A stretch of 64,000 nucleotides of DNA, from contig SFOJ01000005.1 of assembly GCA_004552445.1 (NCBI GenBank), positions 102,773-166,772 of the forward strand. Reading direction: 5' to 3'. Numbering within the stretch: position 1 is the stretch's first letter; each line of letters opens with the position of its first letter. Source of the stretch: Mollicutes bacterium (lineage in GTDB: Bacteria > Bacillota_I > Bacilli_A > RF39 > UBA660). A program made the translations under genes and the position numbers. Shown here in pieces: positions 16,969-24,944 of this stretch. A model generated the notes under the pieces. The model did no database searches. It saw nothing but the letters and a program-made list of their open reading frames with translations, and was not told the DNA's origin.

Positions 16969-17580
16969 ATGGCAAGAAAAGTTTTTATATCTTTTAGATA
17001 TTCTGATGGACATTTATATAAAGAAGAATTAGTAAAAAAGTTTAACAATTATGATGATATTATAAATTGTTCTGAAGAAGTAAATAGATCAAATATGTCT
17101 GAAGAAACAATAAAAAAATATTTATATGATAAATTAAGAAATACTAGTGTAACAATAGTTTTATTAACTCCAAAAGCAATTAATTATCAAAAAGATTATT
17201 TTGGTAATATTAATGACTGGATATATGATGAAGTAAGATATTCATTAGAAGATAGGGAAAACAATAGATGTAATGGTCTTATTGCAATTTATACCCCCGA
17301 AGTAGAAAAAATAGTTATAGATAGACAAACAGATACAATAGTTATTAATGATTTTGATAATTTAGTAAGAAAGAATATGTTTAATATAAAAAGTAACTAT
17401 AAACATTGTTCTACTCCAAATAGATATGATTCTGATTTGGACCATTATTGTTCTCTAGTTTCATGGAATAATTTTGTTTCTAATCCAAATTACTATATAG
17501 ATAAAGCAATTTATAAGAGAGAAAATAAAGAACAATATGATTTAAAAGTAAGAATTCAAAACAATTACAGATATTGGTAA
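16969..17580 (+). CDS. TIR-like protein of the ThsB / DUF1863 type
   Basis: 203 residues, start after GAGG. The N-terminus ARKVFISFRYSDG, then LRNTSVTIVLLTPKAI and the W-x3-E pattern DWIYDEVRYS (E88 as likely catalytic Glu), follow the MTH538/ThsB TIR fold. In Thoeris, ThsB senses infection and makes an ADP-ribose-type signal from NAD that activates a partner effector. Here the partner would be the upstream membrane protein; no ThsA is present. The region from about residue 115 onward is not recognised. Family call is good; a defence role is inferred from fold, pairing and cargo position in a mobile element. Confidence 0.75.
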   Translation: MARKVFISFRYSDGHLYKEELVKKFNNYDDIINCSEEVNRSNMSEETIKKYLYDKLRNTSVTIVLLTPKAINYQKDYFGNINDWIYDEVRYSLEDRENNRCNGLIAIYTPEVEKIVIDRQTDTIVINDFDNLVRKNMFNIKSNYKHCSTPNRYDSDLDHYCSLVSWNNFVSNPNYYIDKAIYKRENKEQYDLKVRIQNNYRYW

Positions 17581-17585
17581 AAATA

Positions 17586-17613
17586 TTGACATTTATTAAA
17601 AAAATGATATTAT
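17586..17613 (+). promoter_or_regulatory. Strong sigma-A promoter of the ArpU-like transcript
   Basis: TTGACA (17586-17591), a 16-base spacer and TATTAT (17608-17613). It precedes the leader peptide and attenuator-like hairpin. Confidence 0.75.
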
Positions 17614-17646
17614 ATAAACCAATAAATTTATATGTGAGGCGATTCT

Positions 17647-17700
17647 ATGAAATGGAAATCAAATAACTTATATTTAAATTTACTTTTAAGAGAGTGTTAA
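17647..17700 (+). CDS. 17-residue leader peptide
   Basis: ATG at 17647 with GAGGCG upstream; reads MKWKSNNLYLNLLLREC then TAA. The stop lies in the first arm of a terminator hairpin, so a ribosome finishing or stalling on the peptide would affect whether the hairpin forms. It is leucine-rich (five Leu, most in the second half). This is the classical attenuation arrangement; the signal sensed is unknown. Confidence 0.6.
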   Translation: MKWKSNNLYLNLLLREC

Positions 17701-17729
17701 ACCCTTAGTGGTTTTCACTCTCTTTTTTG
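17689..17729 (+). terminator. Attenuator-type terminator after the leader peptide
   Basis: AGAGAGTG pairs with CACTCTCT and an inner AAACC / GGTTT extends the stem; TTTTTT follows. It separates the promoter at 17586 from the ArpU-like gene and would block most transcripts unless read-through is induced. Confidence 0.8.
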
Positions 17730-17746
17730 TTGTAAGGAGGGTTTTG

Positions 17747-18337
17747 ATGGTTAAATATGATGAAAACGGAGATATAGTAGTTGGATTGTTAGACGATACC
17801 AGAGTATTATCTAAAACAATAATTGAAAGGTATAATTATAAAGATATAAAAGAAAATTTTGATTATTTAGTTGAAATATTAGAAATGAATAAAATGTATC
17901 ATTCAATGTATCGAGATTTACTAGATTATGAAGTAACAGATGATTTAGAATTTAAAACATATGTTAATCCATCGGTAGTGAATTTTACATATGATACAAG
18001 GGAAAATCATTTATCAACTACTGATACAGCAGTATTTTCATTAGATAAAACACATTATGAACAATATGTTGAATTATGCAAGCAATTATTATTAAAAGTA
18101 AAACAATCGTGGAAACAACTTAATGAAGTAGAAAGATTTATTATAAAATCATTAGAATTTGATAATCCATCATCTACAGATGAACAACTTCAAGATCAAC
18201 TTATGTATTGTAATAAAAAATATTATCAGTATAAGAAAAGCGGATTTATTAAATTAGGTACTCAATTACAAATTGATAGGGCACCCAAAAAAATGGATTC
18301 ACCAAAATTTGAATGTGACAAATTAACTGTTGAATAA
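17747..18337 (+). CDS. ArpU-like phage/element transcription regulator
   Basis: 196 residues from the ATG at 17747, which has AAGGAGGG seven bases upstream; an in-frame start at 17708 lies inside the hairpin and is rejected. The C-terminal third (LNEVERFIIKSLEFDNPSS, then ACYNKKYYQYK-like residues) resembles the sigma-70 region-4-like helix-turn-helix of ArpU/RinA late-gene regulators. The N-terminal part is not recognised. It is expressed from the attenuated promoter and ends at a terminator, so it is its own transcription unit. Probably controls element genes. Moderate confidence. Confidence 0.55.
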   Translation: MVKYDENGDIVVGLLDDTRVLSKTIIERYNYKDIKENFDYLVEILEMNKMYHSMYRDLLDYEVTDDLEFKTYVNPSVVNFTYDTRENHLSTTDTAVFSLDKTHYEQYVELCKQLLLKVKQSWKQLNEVERFIIKSLEFDNPSSTDEQLQDQLMYCNKKYYQYKKSGFIKLGTQLQIDRAPKKMDSPKFECDKLTVE

Positions 18338-18400
18338 TATTATATTTTATATAGACTTTTTGGAGAGAAAAAAGAGAGTTTTTGGACATATAAAAAGATA

Positions 18401-18431
18401 AAATTTCCTACTAAAATAGGAAATTTTTTTG
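18401..18431 (+). terminator. Intrinsic terminator after the ArpU-like gene
   Basis: AAATTTCCTA / TAGGAAATTT perfect ten-base stem with a T run. Confidence 0.9.
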
Positions 18432-18467
18432 ACATGGTTTGAAGAACCGATTTCAGAGATAATGGTA

Positions 18468-18489
18468 TTGAACAAAGGCCTTAGTTCAA
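18468..18489. repeat. 22-base near-perfect palindrome upstream of the HTH gene
   Basis: TTGAACAAAGG and its mirror CCTTAGTTCAA form an inverted repeat with one mismatched pair (A/A). It lies 28 bases before the start codon at 18518. Candidate operator for the HTH or excisionase product, or an origin/iteron-like site. Confidence 0.55.
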
Positions 18490-18517
18490 ATTCAAAATAA
18501 GAAAGAGGATGAGAACT

Positions 18518-19054
18518 ATGAAAGAAGAATATGTAACAATATTCGCAGTAATTCCAAAGGAGTTATATCAAACAAAAGCATTATCTCCTGAGGATAAACT
18601 AATCGCTGAAAGATTAGTGTATTTATGTAAAAAGGAGGGATATAGTTGGATAACAAATAAAGCACTAGCAGATATGTATGGAATTAAAGAAGATTCAGTA
18701 TCACAACATATTACTAATTTAAAAAACTATGGTTTCATTAAATGTGTATATAGTAATGAAACGCATAGTAAGTCAAATAGAACCATTTATCTAACCGAAG
18801 ACCTATGGGCTAAATATAGGGAAAATAATAGGTTTAATAACCAAGAAATTATTGGTTCAATAACAGGACATAATAATAACTATAATTATAAAAATAATAT
18901 TAAATCTAATATTAACAACTCCACAATAACCTACGATACAGATGGTGTAATGCTATGGCATGGTAAAAGATGTGAATCTGAGAAAGCAAGTCCAGAAGAA
19001 ATTGCTGAACTAGAAGCAATGATAAATGAAATTGTAGGTGATTCTAATGAATGA
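18518..19054 (+). CDS. Helix-turn-helix protein (replication- or regulator-type)
   Basis: 178 residues from ATG 18518; an ATG three codons earlier abuts the AGAGG ribosome site and is less likely. The N-terminal 110 residues form a winged helix-turn-helix: LSPEDKLIAERLVYLCKK, SWITNKALADMYGIKEDSV, SQHITNLKNYGFIK. This pattern is typical of the HTH proteins at the start of plasmid/IME replication modules. The middle (about 112-145) is Asn-rich low complexity, and the C-terminus is acidic. It overlaps the excisionase start. Either a replication initiator accessory or a regulator; the sequence does not decide. Confidence 0.6.
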   Translation: MKEEYVTIFAVIPKELYQTKALSPEDKLIAERLVYLCKKEGYSWITNKALADMYGIKEDSVSQHITNLKNYGFIKCVYSNETHSKSNRTIYLTEDLWAKYRENNRFNNQEIIGSITGHNNNYNYKNNIKSNINNSTITYDTDGVMLWHGKRCESEKASPEEIAELEAMINEIVGDSNE

Positions 19055-19271
19055 TAAATTAGTATATACAGTTCAAGAAGTAGCTAAAATATTACATTCT
19101 AGTCCTAATTATATTTATCAATTAATATATAAAGGTTATTTACCAGCAATTAAATTAGGAAGTATGAAAGTTCTAAAAAGTTCATTAGAAAAATTCTTAA
19201 TAATAAACGAGGGTAATGATTTATCAGATTTAGATAATATCAAAAAGTTAGAAGGTGTTATCATTGAGTAA
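19047..19271 (+). CDS. xis: Excisionase-family DNA-binding protein
   Basis: 74 residues from ATG 19047, preceded by GTAGGTG. The protein is a MerR-like winged helix of the excisionase type: LVYTVQEVAKILHSSPNYIYQLIYKGYLPAIKLGSM. Such proteins bend attachment DNA and tip integrase toward excision. It overlaps the gene before by eight bases and integrase 2 after by eight, so the three are translated together. The call is firm for the family. Confidence 0.8.
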   Translation: MNDKLVYTVQEVAKILHSSPNYIYQLIYKGYLPAIKLGSMKVLKSSLEKFLIINEGNDLSDLDNIKKLEGVIIE

Positions 19272-20520
19272 GATAAATATAAGAAAGAGGGGGAACTATT
19301 ATGAATATAGAGTTGAAATAGCACCAGTAGATGGAAAAAGACAATGGTTAAGTAAATCAGGTTATAGAACTAAACCAGAAGCTCAGGAAGCTGGAGTACA
19401 AGCCTATAATGAATATCTAAATGCTGGAATACCATTTAAAACATGTGATTTATCATATAGTGATTATTTAGATTATTGGTTAGAAAATTATTGTAAGAAT
19501 AATCTTAGATATAATACAATTCAAACTTATACATTATTAATTAATAAATATATAAAACCTAAAATAGGAAAATATAAATTATCTACTATAACAAGTGTAT
19601 CTTTAAATAGTTATATAACTGATATAGTAAATGAATTTAATCATTCTAAATCATATTGTAAGAATATTTTAAAAGTAGTTAAAGGATCATTTAGAGATGC
19701 ATGTAACCTATATGGATTTATAAAATATAACCCTGCATTATCACTAAGACTACCAAAGATTAATAAGTATTCTGAAGATATTAAACATTTATATACAAAA
19801 GAAGAAATAGATATAATTCTAGAAAGATTTAAAGATAATGCAACATTTATATGTTCGTTCTTAACATCTTGCTATACAGGAATGAGAACTGGAGAAGTAT
19901 TTGCTCTAACTTGGGAAGATATAGATTTAGATAAAGGAACAATAAATATTAAACACAGTGTTTATGATAAGCCAAAAGATAATAAAGGAAGATGGTTCCT
20001 AGGACAAACTAAAACTTATTCTGGAACAAGAACAATATATATTGGAAATACATTAAAGGAAGCTTTAATAAACTATAAGAAAAGACAAGACTATCTAAAA
20101 GAAGTATTTGGACATCAATATAAGTATTATCACTTAGAAGAAGATATAGATACTAATAATAGTGTTGATAAAAGAATAGTTATTAACACAAACAATGAAG
20201 AAATAATAAACTTTGTATTTACTCAAGATGATGGAACTTATGTAGGAACAGATATAACAAAATATCCATATAAAATAATAAAAAATGAATTGAATATTAA
20301 TGCTAGATTCTATGATTTAAGAGGAACATATGCTACAAGATTAACCAATAGTGGAACTATGATGAATGAGGTATCAGAACTAATGGGACACTCAGATCCA
20401 TCTATAACTAGAAAATACTATATATCTACAACAGAAGATAATAAGAGAGAAGCTATTAATAACTTAGATATAGTTAATAATTCAGATGTTATTAACAATA
20501 TTATTAAATTTGAGGTATAA
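19264..20520 (+). CDS. int: Tyrosine integrase 2 (site-specific recombinase)
   Basis: 418 residues from a TTG start with AGAAGGTG upstream; a GTG three codons earlier is possible. AP2-like N-terminal domain (residues 3-50), core-binding domain (about 65-155) and catalytic domain (about 175-400). Visible catalytic positions: Arg in YTGMRTGEV, the Arg of YDLRGTYATR, His in LMGHSDPSIT and the Tyr pair in RKYYI. The box II His is Tyr (YDLR instead of HDLR), a change I recall from other gut Firmicutes element integrases. It is closely related to broken integrase 1. Probably the active recombinase, but its site may or may not be secA. Confidence 0.9.
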   Translation: MSKINIRKRGNYYEYRVEIAPVDGKRQWLSKSGYRTKPEAQEAGVQAYNEYLNAGIPFKTCDLSYSDYLDYWLENYCKNNLRYNTIQTYTLLINKYIKPKIGKYKLSTITSVSLNSYITDIVNEFNHSKSYCKNILKVVKGSFRDACNLYGFIKYNPALSLRLPKINKYSEDIKHLYTKEEIDIILERFKDNATFICSFLTSCYTGMRTGEVFALTWEDIDLDKGTINIKHSVYDKPKDNKGRWFLGQTKTYSGTRTIYIGNTLKEALINYKKRQDYLKEVFGHQYKYYHLEEDIDTNNSVDKRIVINTNNEEIINFVFTQDDGTYVGTDITKYPYKIIKNELNINARFYDLRGTYATRLTNSGTMMNEVSELMGHSDPSITRKYYISTTEDNKREAINNLDIVNNSDVINNIIKFEV

Positions 20521-20522
20521 AT

Positions 20523-21761
20523 ATGAATTATGCAATATTTAGAAGTGAACCTATTTACACCTTAAATGATTTAGCACAAATAGGTTCTCATAATAAAAGG
20601 GAAAAGAAAGCATATAATTCCAATCCAGACATAAAACTAGAATTAACTAAAAATAATATAGAACTTGTTCCGCTAAATACAAAATATGTTAAAGGCTTTC
20701 ATGAACTTACAAAAGAATATAAATTAGAACATGATGAAAGAATGAAAACTGAAAGAGAGGATAGAAAAAGAACATATTCTCAAATGTTAGATAAAAGTAA
20801 GAATGTAGTAGCAGATGAATTACTATTTACTGCATCTCCAGAATTCTTTAAAAATATGAGTAATAGAGATATACAAAAGTGGGCTAATACCTGTATGGAA
20901 TTTGTATATAAAGATTTAGGCTATAAGAAAGAACAAGTATTACATGCGACAGTACATATGGATGAAAAAACACCACATATACATTGTGTAGTAATTCCTT
21001 TAGTTAGAAAGTTAGATAAAAGAACAAATACAGAAAGATATACTATTTCAAAGAAACAATATATAAGAGATAATAAACATCTATCAGAACTACAAGATAA
21101 ATACTGGGAAAGATTAACTAATAAAGGTTTTAAATTAGAAAGAGGTATCAAAGGTAGTGATGTAGAACATCAAGATATAAAAGAATATAAAAAACAATCT
21201 AGAATATTAGGTAAACAATTAGATTCAACAAATAATATGTTAGAAAATGCTATTTCAGATTTAGAAAAAAATATGGAATCAAATAAAAGTATATTGTTTG
21301 ATAAAGATCATGTAAGAGTTAGTAAAGAAACTTTTGAAAGCATGAATAATGTAATTAAGATTTCAAAAAAAGTAAATGAACTACAACCTAAATTAGAAAC
21401 AACCATAAAGAAAGCAGAAGTTTATGTTAATAATTATGAATCATTACAAAATAAAAATTACTCATTAAATAATGAGATAAGTAACTTAAAAACGAAAAAT
21501 AATGAGTTAAAAGAAGAAAATATGAATCTAAAACATTATATAGAATTTATATTAGATATAGTAAGAGAATTCTTTAAGAAGATGCTTCATATAGGTAATG
21601 ATAAAACAAAAGATGATACAGCTAATGAAGTTAAAGAATATTATGATAATGATTATTTTGATAAATCAGATGTTAAATATATAGCAAAGAATACAACTAA
21701 AGAAGATGAACTATATAATCATATTGGTTATGATAAGAATAAAGATGATTATGAGTTATAA
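20523..21761 (+). CDS. mobV: MobV-family relaxase (Pre/Mob)
   Basis: 412 residues, ATG just after the integrase stop with GAGGT upstream. The N-terminal relaxase domain has MNYAIFRSEPIYTLNDL, an early HNKREK motif, and the metal/catalytic motif H145-M-D-E-K-T-P-H152-I-H154 (HxDExxPHxH), the MobV hallmark. The C-terminal 200 residues are a long coiled coil. The enzyme nicks oriT and pilots one strand to a recipient using a helper's transfer machine. A matching pMV158-type nick sequence lies immediately downstream. No coupling protein or channel gene is present. Confidence 0.93.
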   Translation: MNYAIFRSEPIYTLNDLAQIGSHNKREKKAYNSNPDIKLELTKNNIELVPLNTKYVKGFHELTKEYKLEHDERMKTEREDRKRTYSQMLDKSKNVVADELLFTASPEFFKNMSNRDIQKWANTCMEFVYKDLGYKKEQVLHATVHMDEKTPHIHCVVIPLVRKLDKRTNTERYTISKKQYIRDNKHLSELQDKYWERLTNKGFKLERGIKGSDVEHQDIKEYKKQSRILGKQLDSTNNMLENAISDLEKNMESNKSILFDKDHVRVSKETFESMNNVIKISKKVNELQPKLETTIKKAEVYVNNYESLQNKNYSLNNEISNLKTKNNELKEENMNLKHYIEFILDIVREFFKKMLHIGNDKTKDDTANEVKEYYDNDYFDKSDVKYIAKNTTKEDELYNHIGYDKNKDDYEL

Positions 21762-21765
21762 GAAA

Positions 21766-21820
21766 ACTATAATTACATTATAGTAACACACTACGATATT
21801 GGCAGAGCCAATAACTATGT
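21766..21820 (-). other. oriT: Origin of transfer (oriT) candidate with MobV nick sequence
   Basis: On the minus strand TAGTGTGTTA (21793 to 21784) equals the pMV158 MobM nick sequence as I recall it, TAGTGTG/TTA. It abuts a perfect inverted repeat ACTATAAT-tac-ATTATAGT (21766-21784) on one side and a second hairpin ATTGGC-aga-GCCAAT (21797-21811) on the other. It starts five bases after the relaxase gene. Nick sequence, hairpins and relaxase family agree. Confidence 0.75.
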
Positions 21821-21853
21821 GTGCCAAGGATAAACCCTTTGGAATCCCAATAA

Positions 21854-21902
21854 AGCACCAATACTACAAATTTCTGTAAGTAGTAAAGGTGCTCTTTTTT
21901 TA
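21854..21902 (+). terminator. Strong terminator after the mobilization region
   Basis: AGCACC pairs with GGTGCT and TACTAC with GTAGT(A) inside; a run of eight T follows. Confidence 0.85.
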
Positions 21903-21951
21903 TTTCAGCATTTAGCTTCATAAAAAAATAATAAGACTTTTCTCACTTTCA

Positions 21952-21968
21952 TTGAAATACTATTTCAA
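21952..21968. repeat. 17-base perfect palindrome
   Basis: TTGAAATA-c-TATTTCAA, overlapping the stop of the ParA-like remnant. Candidate operator or partition-type site; nothing else identifies it. Confidence 0.45.
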
Positions 21969-22022
21969 CAAAACGTGTTCGTCTTTTTGATTAGCTATTG
22001 CAATAACTTCACATTTCGGCAT
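21960..22022 (-). pseudogene. ParA N-terminal remnant (20 codons)
   Basis: Minus-strand ATG with a near-perfect AAAGGAGGTGAATT ribosome site. It reads MPKCEVIAIANQKDEHVLLK and stops. MxKCxVIAIANQK is the strand just before the Walker A motif GGVGKTT of ParA/Soj partition ATPases, and the coding stops matching exactly where the P-loop should begin. So it is a truncated ParA start rather than a functional gene, although the intact ribosome site means a peptide may still be made. Confidence 0.6.
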
Positions 22023-22044
22023 TAATTCACCTCCTTTCTTTCAA

Positions 22045-22080
22045 ATAAAAAAAGAAGACTTTTTTCTTAAGTCTTCTTCT
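22045..22080 (-). terminator. Terminator of the zinc-ribbon/protease genes
   Basis: AAGAAGACTT / AAGTCTTCTT stem; read on the minus strand it is followed by seven T. It ends transcription coming from 24547. Confidence 0.85.
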
Positions 22081-22132
22081 ACGATAACATTATATAACGA
22101 AATGTACTCCCATTTACTCCCAACTTTAATTA

Positions 22133-23158
22133 TTATTTGTTTTTACCAATAAACAAATAATAATATAATGCAAACAAGGGAACAGCACAACCAAAAGTCA
22201 ATAATAATGCAGGTGTTCCATCAACCGAATCACCTAAAATCATCATTAATATCATTTCTGATGAAACAATGCTTAGAACAATAATTCCTATTATTTTCCA
22301 AAAGTACTTGTGTTTTTTATGATTTTCAATCGCTATTTTTCTTTCAGCTACTTTTTCTTCTACACTTTTAAATACTGCTTTAAATTCCTCAGGCTCTTTA
22401 TTATTAGTTTTGGTTTCATCTTCATCCCAATCTAGCTTACAAGCACAATTTTTACAAAACTTATCACCATATTCTATTGATTCAGAGCATTCAGGGCATT
22501 TATATTCATAATTACTTTGATTTGATGTGTTATTAGAATCACTTGGTAGTTCTACTTTATTATTTTTAATATGATCCCATTCATCTTTATGATATCCTAG
22601 TTCAGCATTATTACATTTTGCTCCTAAAAGTGTTAATAATTCATTACATAACTCTTCATCTCTTGCACCATATCTATATGATGTTTCTTGCCCATATTTA
22701 TCAGTTATTATTATTTTATAATAATCTATTACATAATTTGTTTTGTGTACTAATTTGTGAACACCTAACACATCTGAACACTTAACTATTTTTTCAATAT
22801 CTTTTTTGTCAGATATATAATTTTTTGAAATCACAAGATTCTTATCTTCATATTCTTTTGTTTTCTCTATTTCATCTAATATTTTTGATATTTTATTAAC
22901 ATCTCCATATTTTTTTAATAAATCACTCTTCTCTGGATGAATAATTAACATGAACGTTTTATATAAACTATAATCGATAAATACTGATAAAAATCCAAAC
23001 AATAAACCTATAAAAATCATTGATCCATTAAAACCTTCATCAATTCCGAAATAAATCACCATTACAAACGGAATATTAAATAATAATGCTGGAATTAAAC
23101 TACCTAAAAAATTCTTTAAATTTGTTTTTCTAATTTTATCTAAAACTTGATTATTCAT
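22133..23158 (-). CDS. Zinc-ribbon membrane protein
   Basis: 341 residues. Two N-terminal membrane segments (about 15-38 and 45-72), a soluble middle (about 80-220), a zinc ribbon with two Cys pairs (CPEC and CKNC, about residues 221-240), a charged linker and two C-terminal membrane segments (about 285-335). I do not recognise the middle domain. AGGAGG precedes the ATG, and the start lies 12 bases after the protease stop, so the two are one operon and probably one system. Located among element cargo; a stress or defence role is possible but unproven. Confidence 0.6.
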   Translation of the reverse strand: MNNQVLDKIRKTNLKNFLGSLIPALLFNIPFVMVIYFGIDEGFNGSMIFIGLLFGFLSVFIDYSLYKTFMLIIHPEKSDLLKKYGDVNKISKILDEIEKTKEYEDKNLVISKNYISDKKDIEKIVKCSDVLGVHKLVHKTNYVIDYYKIIITDKYGQETSYRYGARDEELCNELLTLLGAKCNNAELGYHKDEWDHIKNNKVELPSDSNNTSNQSNYEYKCPECSESIEYGDKFCKNCACKLDWDEDETKTNNKEPEEFKAVFKSVEEKVAERKIAIENHKKHKYFWKIIGIIVLSIVSSEMILMMILGDSVDGTPALLLTFGCAVPLFALYYYLFIGKNK

Positions 23159-23170
23159 TATTCGTTCCTC

Positions 23171-24547
23171 CTACCACCATGCTGTTAATGTGCCATCGTT
23201 GTTATATCTTACATCATATCCTAATAAATCTAAAATAGCTCCAAAATCATTTGTTCCGTATTTTTCATCAAAATAATTGAATATATCTTGCTTATTATCT
23301 TTGTGAATATTATTCCAACTACGATCTCCAATTAAATATAAAATCAATGATTTTTGTGCCGCAAGAAGTGGATATTTTTCAACTCTATTAAATTTTGCAT
23401 CATCTGATTTATAATTTTTTAAATCCGCAACAACAAAAGCATATTCTTCTTTAGATAATATTTTTAGATTAATAAAAAATTCATCAGTCTTCCAATTATC
23501 TATTGAAGAAGAAATCTTACAATTATATGAACAATAATCATTTTCTAAAAGAGTTAAATAATATTCACTAGCAAGTTTAATATCTGATGACGAAAGATTA
23601 TTAAACACATTACTCCATGAACCATTCGACATTTTATATTTATATAATGAATTATAATTTGTTATCTCATAAAATGTTTCTAAGGTATCGGTACTATAAT
23701 AATCACTGTCAGCACCAACACAATAATCGAATCCTCCATCATCACTATTTAAATTCATACATCTTTCAGTATAAGAATTAGTAATATTATCATATTTTTT
23801 ATCTATATACTTTTCATACATTTCTTTAAGAATATTTACGTTTATTGCAAAATTCAAATTTTGTGCGCTATCATATCCAGCACTTGTAATTCCAATTACT
23901 TTATTACGTGAATTTAATAATACACCTCCCGAACTACCATGAGATATAGGTGCACTTATTCGTATCATATCACTATCATCAGCATTACTAATTATTCCTT
24001 CAGATATAGTATTTTTTTCTCCCATTGGACTACCAATTGCAGTTATTTTATCTTTTGATTTTATATTATTTCCATTTCCTAATTTTAATGGCGTTAGTTC
24101 TCCATTTATTTCAAGTATGGCTAAATCATCTTTTTTATTAAATATTATAATTTTATTTACATTATATTTTTTTTCATCGTCAGTAATTATTTTAATATTC
24201 GAAGCACCTTCTATAACATGATAGTTCGTTACTATCCAATTATCTTTGTATGCTGCGAATCCACTTCCAGTTGCAATTAATTCATCATCATAAACTTCTA
24301 CTTTTACAACTGAATCCTTAATTGATTCTATATTTGGTATAGTAATATAATTAACAAAATAAATTCCACTGATAATAAAAAAAATAATTAAAAATATAAT
24401 TAAATATTTTTTTATGTTGATTTTTTTATTCTCTTTTACACTGATTTTAATTGGCTTTTTTGCCTCGACACTAAAATTTTCTTTTACTACAGTTTCATCA
24501 GATTTTTTTTCAATCCTTATTGGTTTTTTCCCTTTATTCTCACTCAT
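23171..24547 (-). CDS. Membrane-anchored trypsin-like serine protease
   Basis: 458 residues from ATG 24547, preceded by AGGTGG; an in-frame ATG 13 codons upstream lacks a ribosome site. A lysine-rich cytosolic N-terminus (about 1-55) is followed by a membrane segment (about 56-77) and a trypsin-like domain (80-260). The catalytic triad is visible: His in VTNYHVIEGAS, Asp in KKDDLAILE, Ser in SHGSSGGVL. The C-terminal 190 residues contain several Cys and match nothing I know. There is no PDZ domain, unlike chromosomal HtrA at 1254. It forms an operon with the zinc-ribbon protein. Confidence 0.75.
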   Translation of the reverse strand: MSENKGKKPIRIEKKSDETVVKENFSVEAKKPIKISVKENKKINIKKYLIIFLIIFFIISGIYFVNYITIPNIESIKDSVVKVEVYDDELIATGSGFAAYKDNWIVTNYHVIEGASNIKIITDDEKKYNVNKIIIFNKKDDLAILEINGELTPLKLGNGNNIKSKDKITAIGSPMGEKNTISEGIISNADDSDMIRISAPISHGSSGGVLLNSRNKVIGITSAGYDSAQNLNFAINVNILKEMYEKYIDKKYDNITNSYTERCMNLNSDDGGFDYCVGADSDYYSTDTLETFYEITNYNSLYKYKMSNGSWSNVFNNLSSSDIKLASEYYLTLLENDYCSYNCKISSSIDNWKTDEFFINLKILSKEEYAFVVADLKNYKSDDAKFNRVEKYPLLAAQKSLILYLIGDRSWNNIHKDNKQDIFNYFDEKYGTNDFGAILDLLGYDVRYNNDGTLTAWW

Positions 24548-24606
24548 ACTACCACCTGATAATATTATATCACATAAATTAATCATTTAACCTTTGATTT
24601 TATCAT

Positions 24607-24893
24607 TTATTTATTCAACTGATAGTGATGCTTTCTAAATACTGTTGACTCGCTTATATGCAATAAAAAGCATATATTAGGCCAGGTTTTATTTTCTATA
24701 TATCTATAATTAAATATCATTCTTGTTTCAATATCTTCAATTTCTTGAATATATTCCTCTATTTTTATTAATTCTTCTAAAGCTTTATTTTTAGCTTCTA
24801 CTAATTATTTTTCATATTTTTCAATTAATATCATTCTTTTTTCTTGAGGATTACTTAAATTTTTTTCAAATTTACCGCAATTTATTAATGAAG
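24607..24893 (-). pseudogene. DUF1492-like phage protein remnant
   Basis: Reading the minus strand gives a coiled coil and IEDIETRMIFNYRYIENKTW, then ISESTVFRKHHYQLNK and a stop at 24607. That is the pattern of short DUF1492/sigma-like phage proteins ('ie.RMilryRYi.g.tW...rrKH'). An in-frame TAA at 24805-24807 interrupts it and no start is visible. It marks former phage or ICE material between the protease promoter and the nuclease remnant. Confidence 0.5.
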
Positions 24894-24944
24894 CTCTCAT
24901 ATATAATGAGAAACATTTGATTCATGAGGAAAATAAAAACAGCT

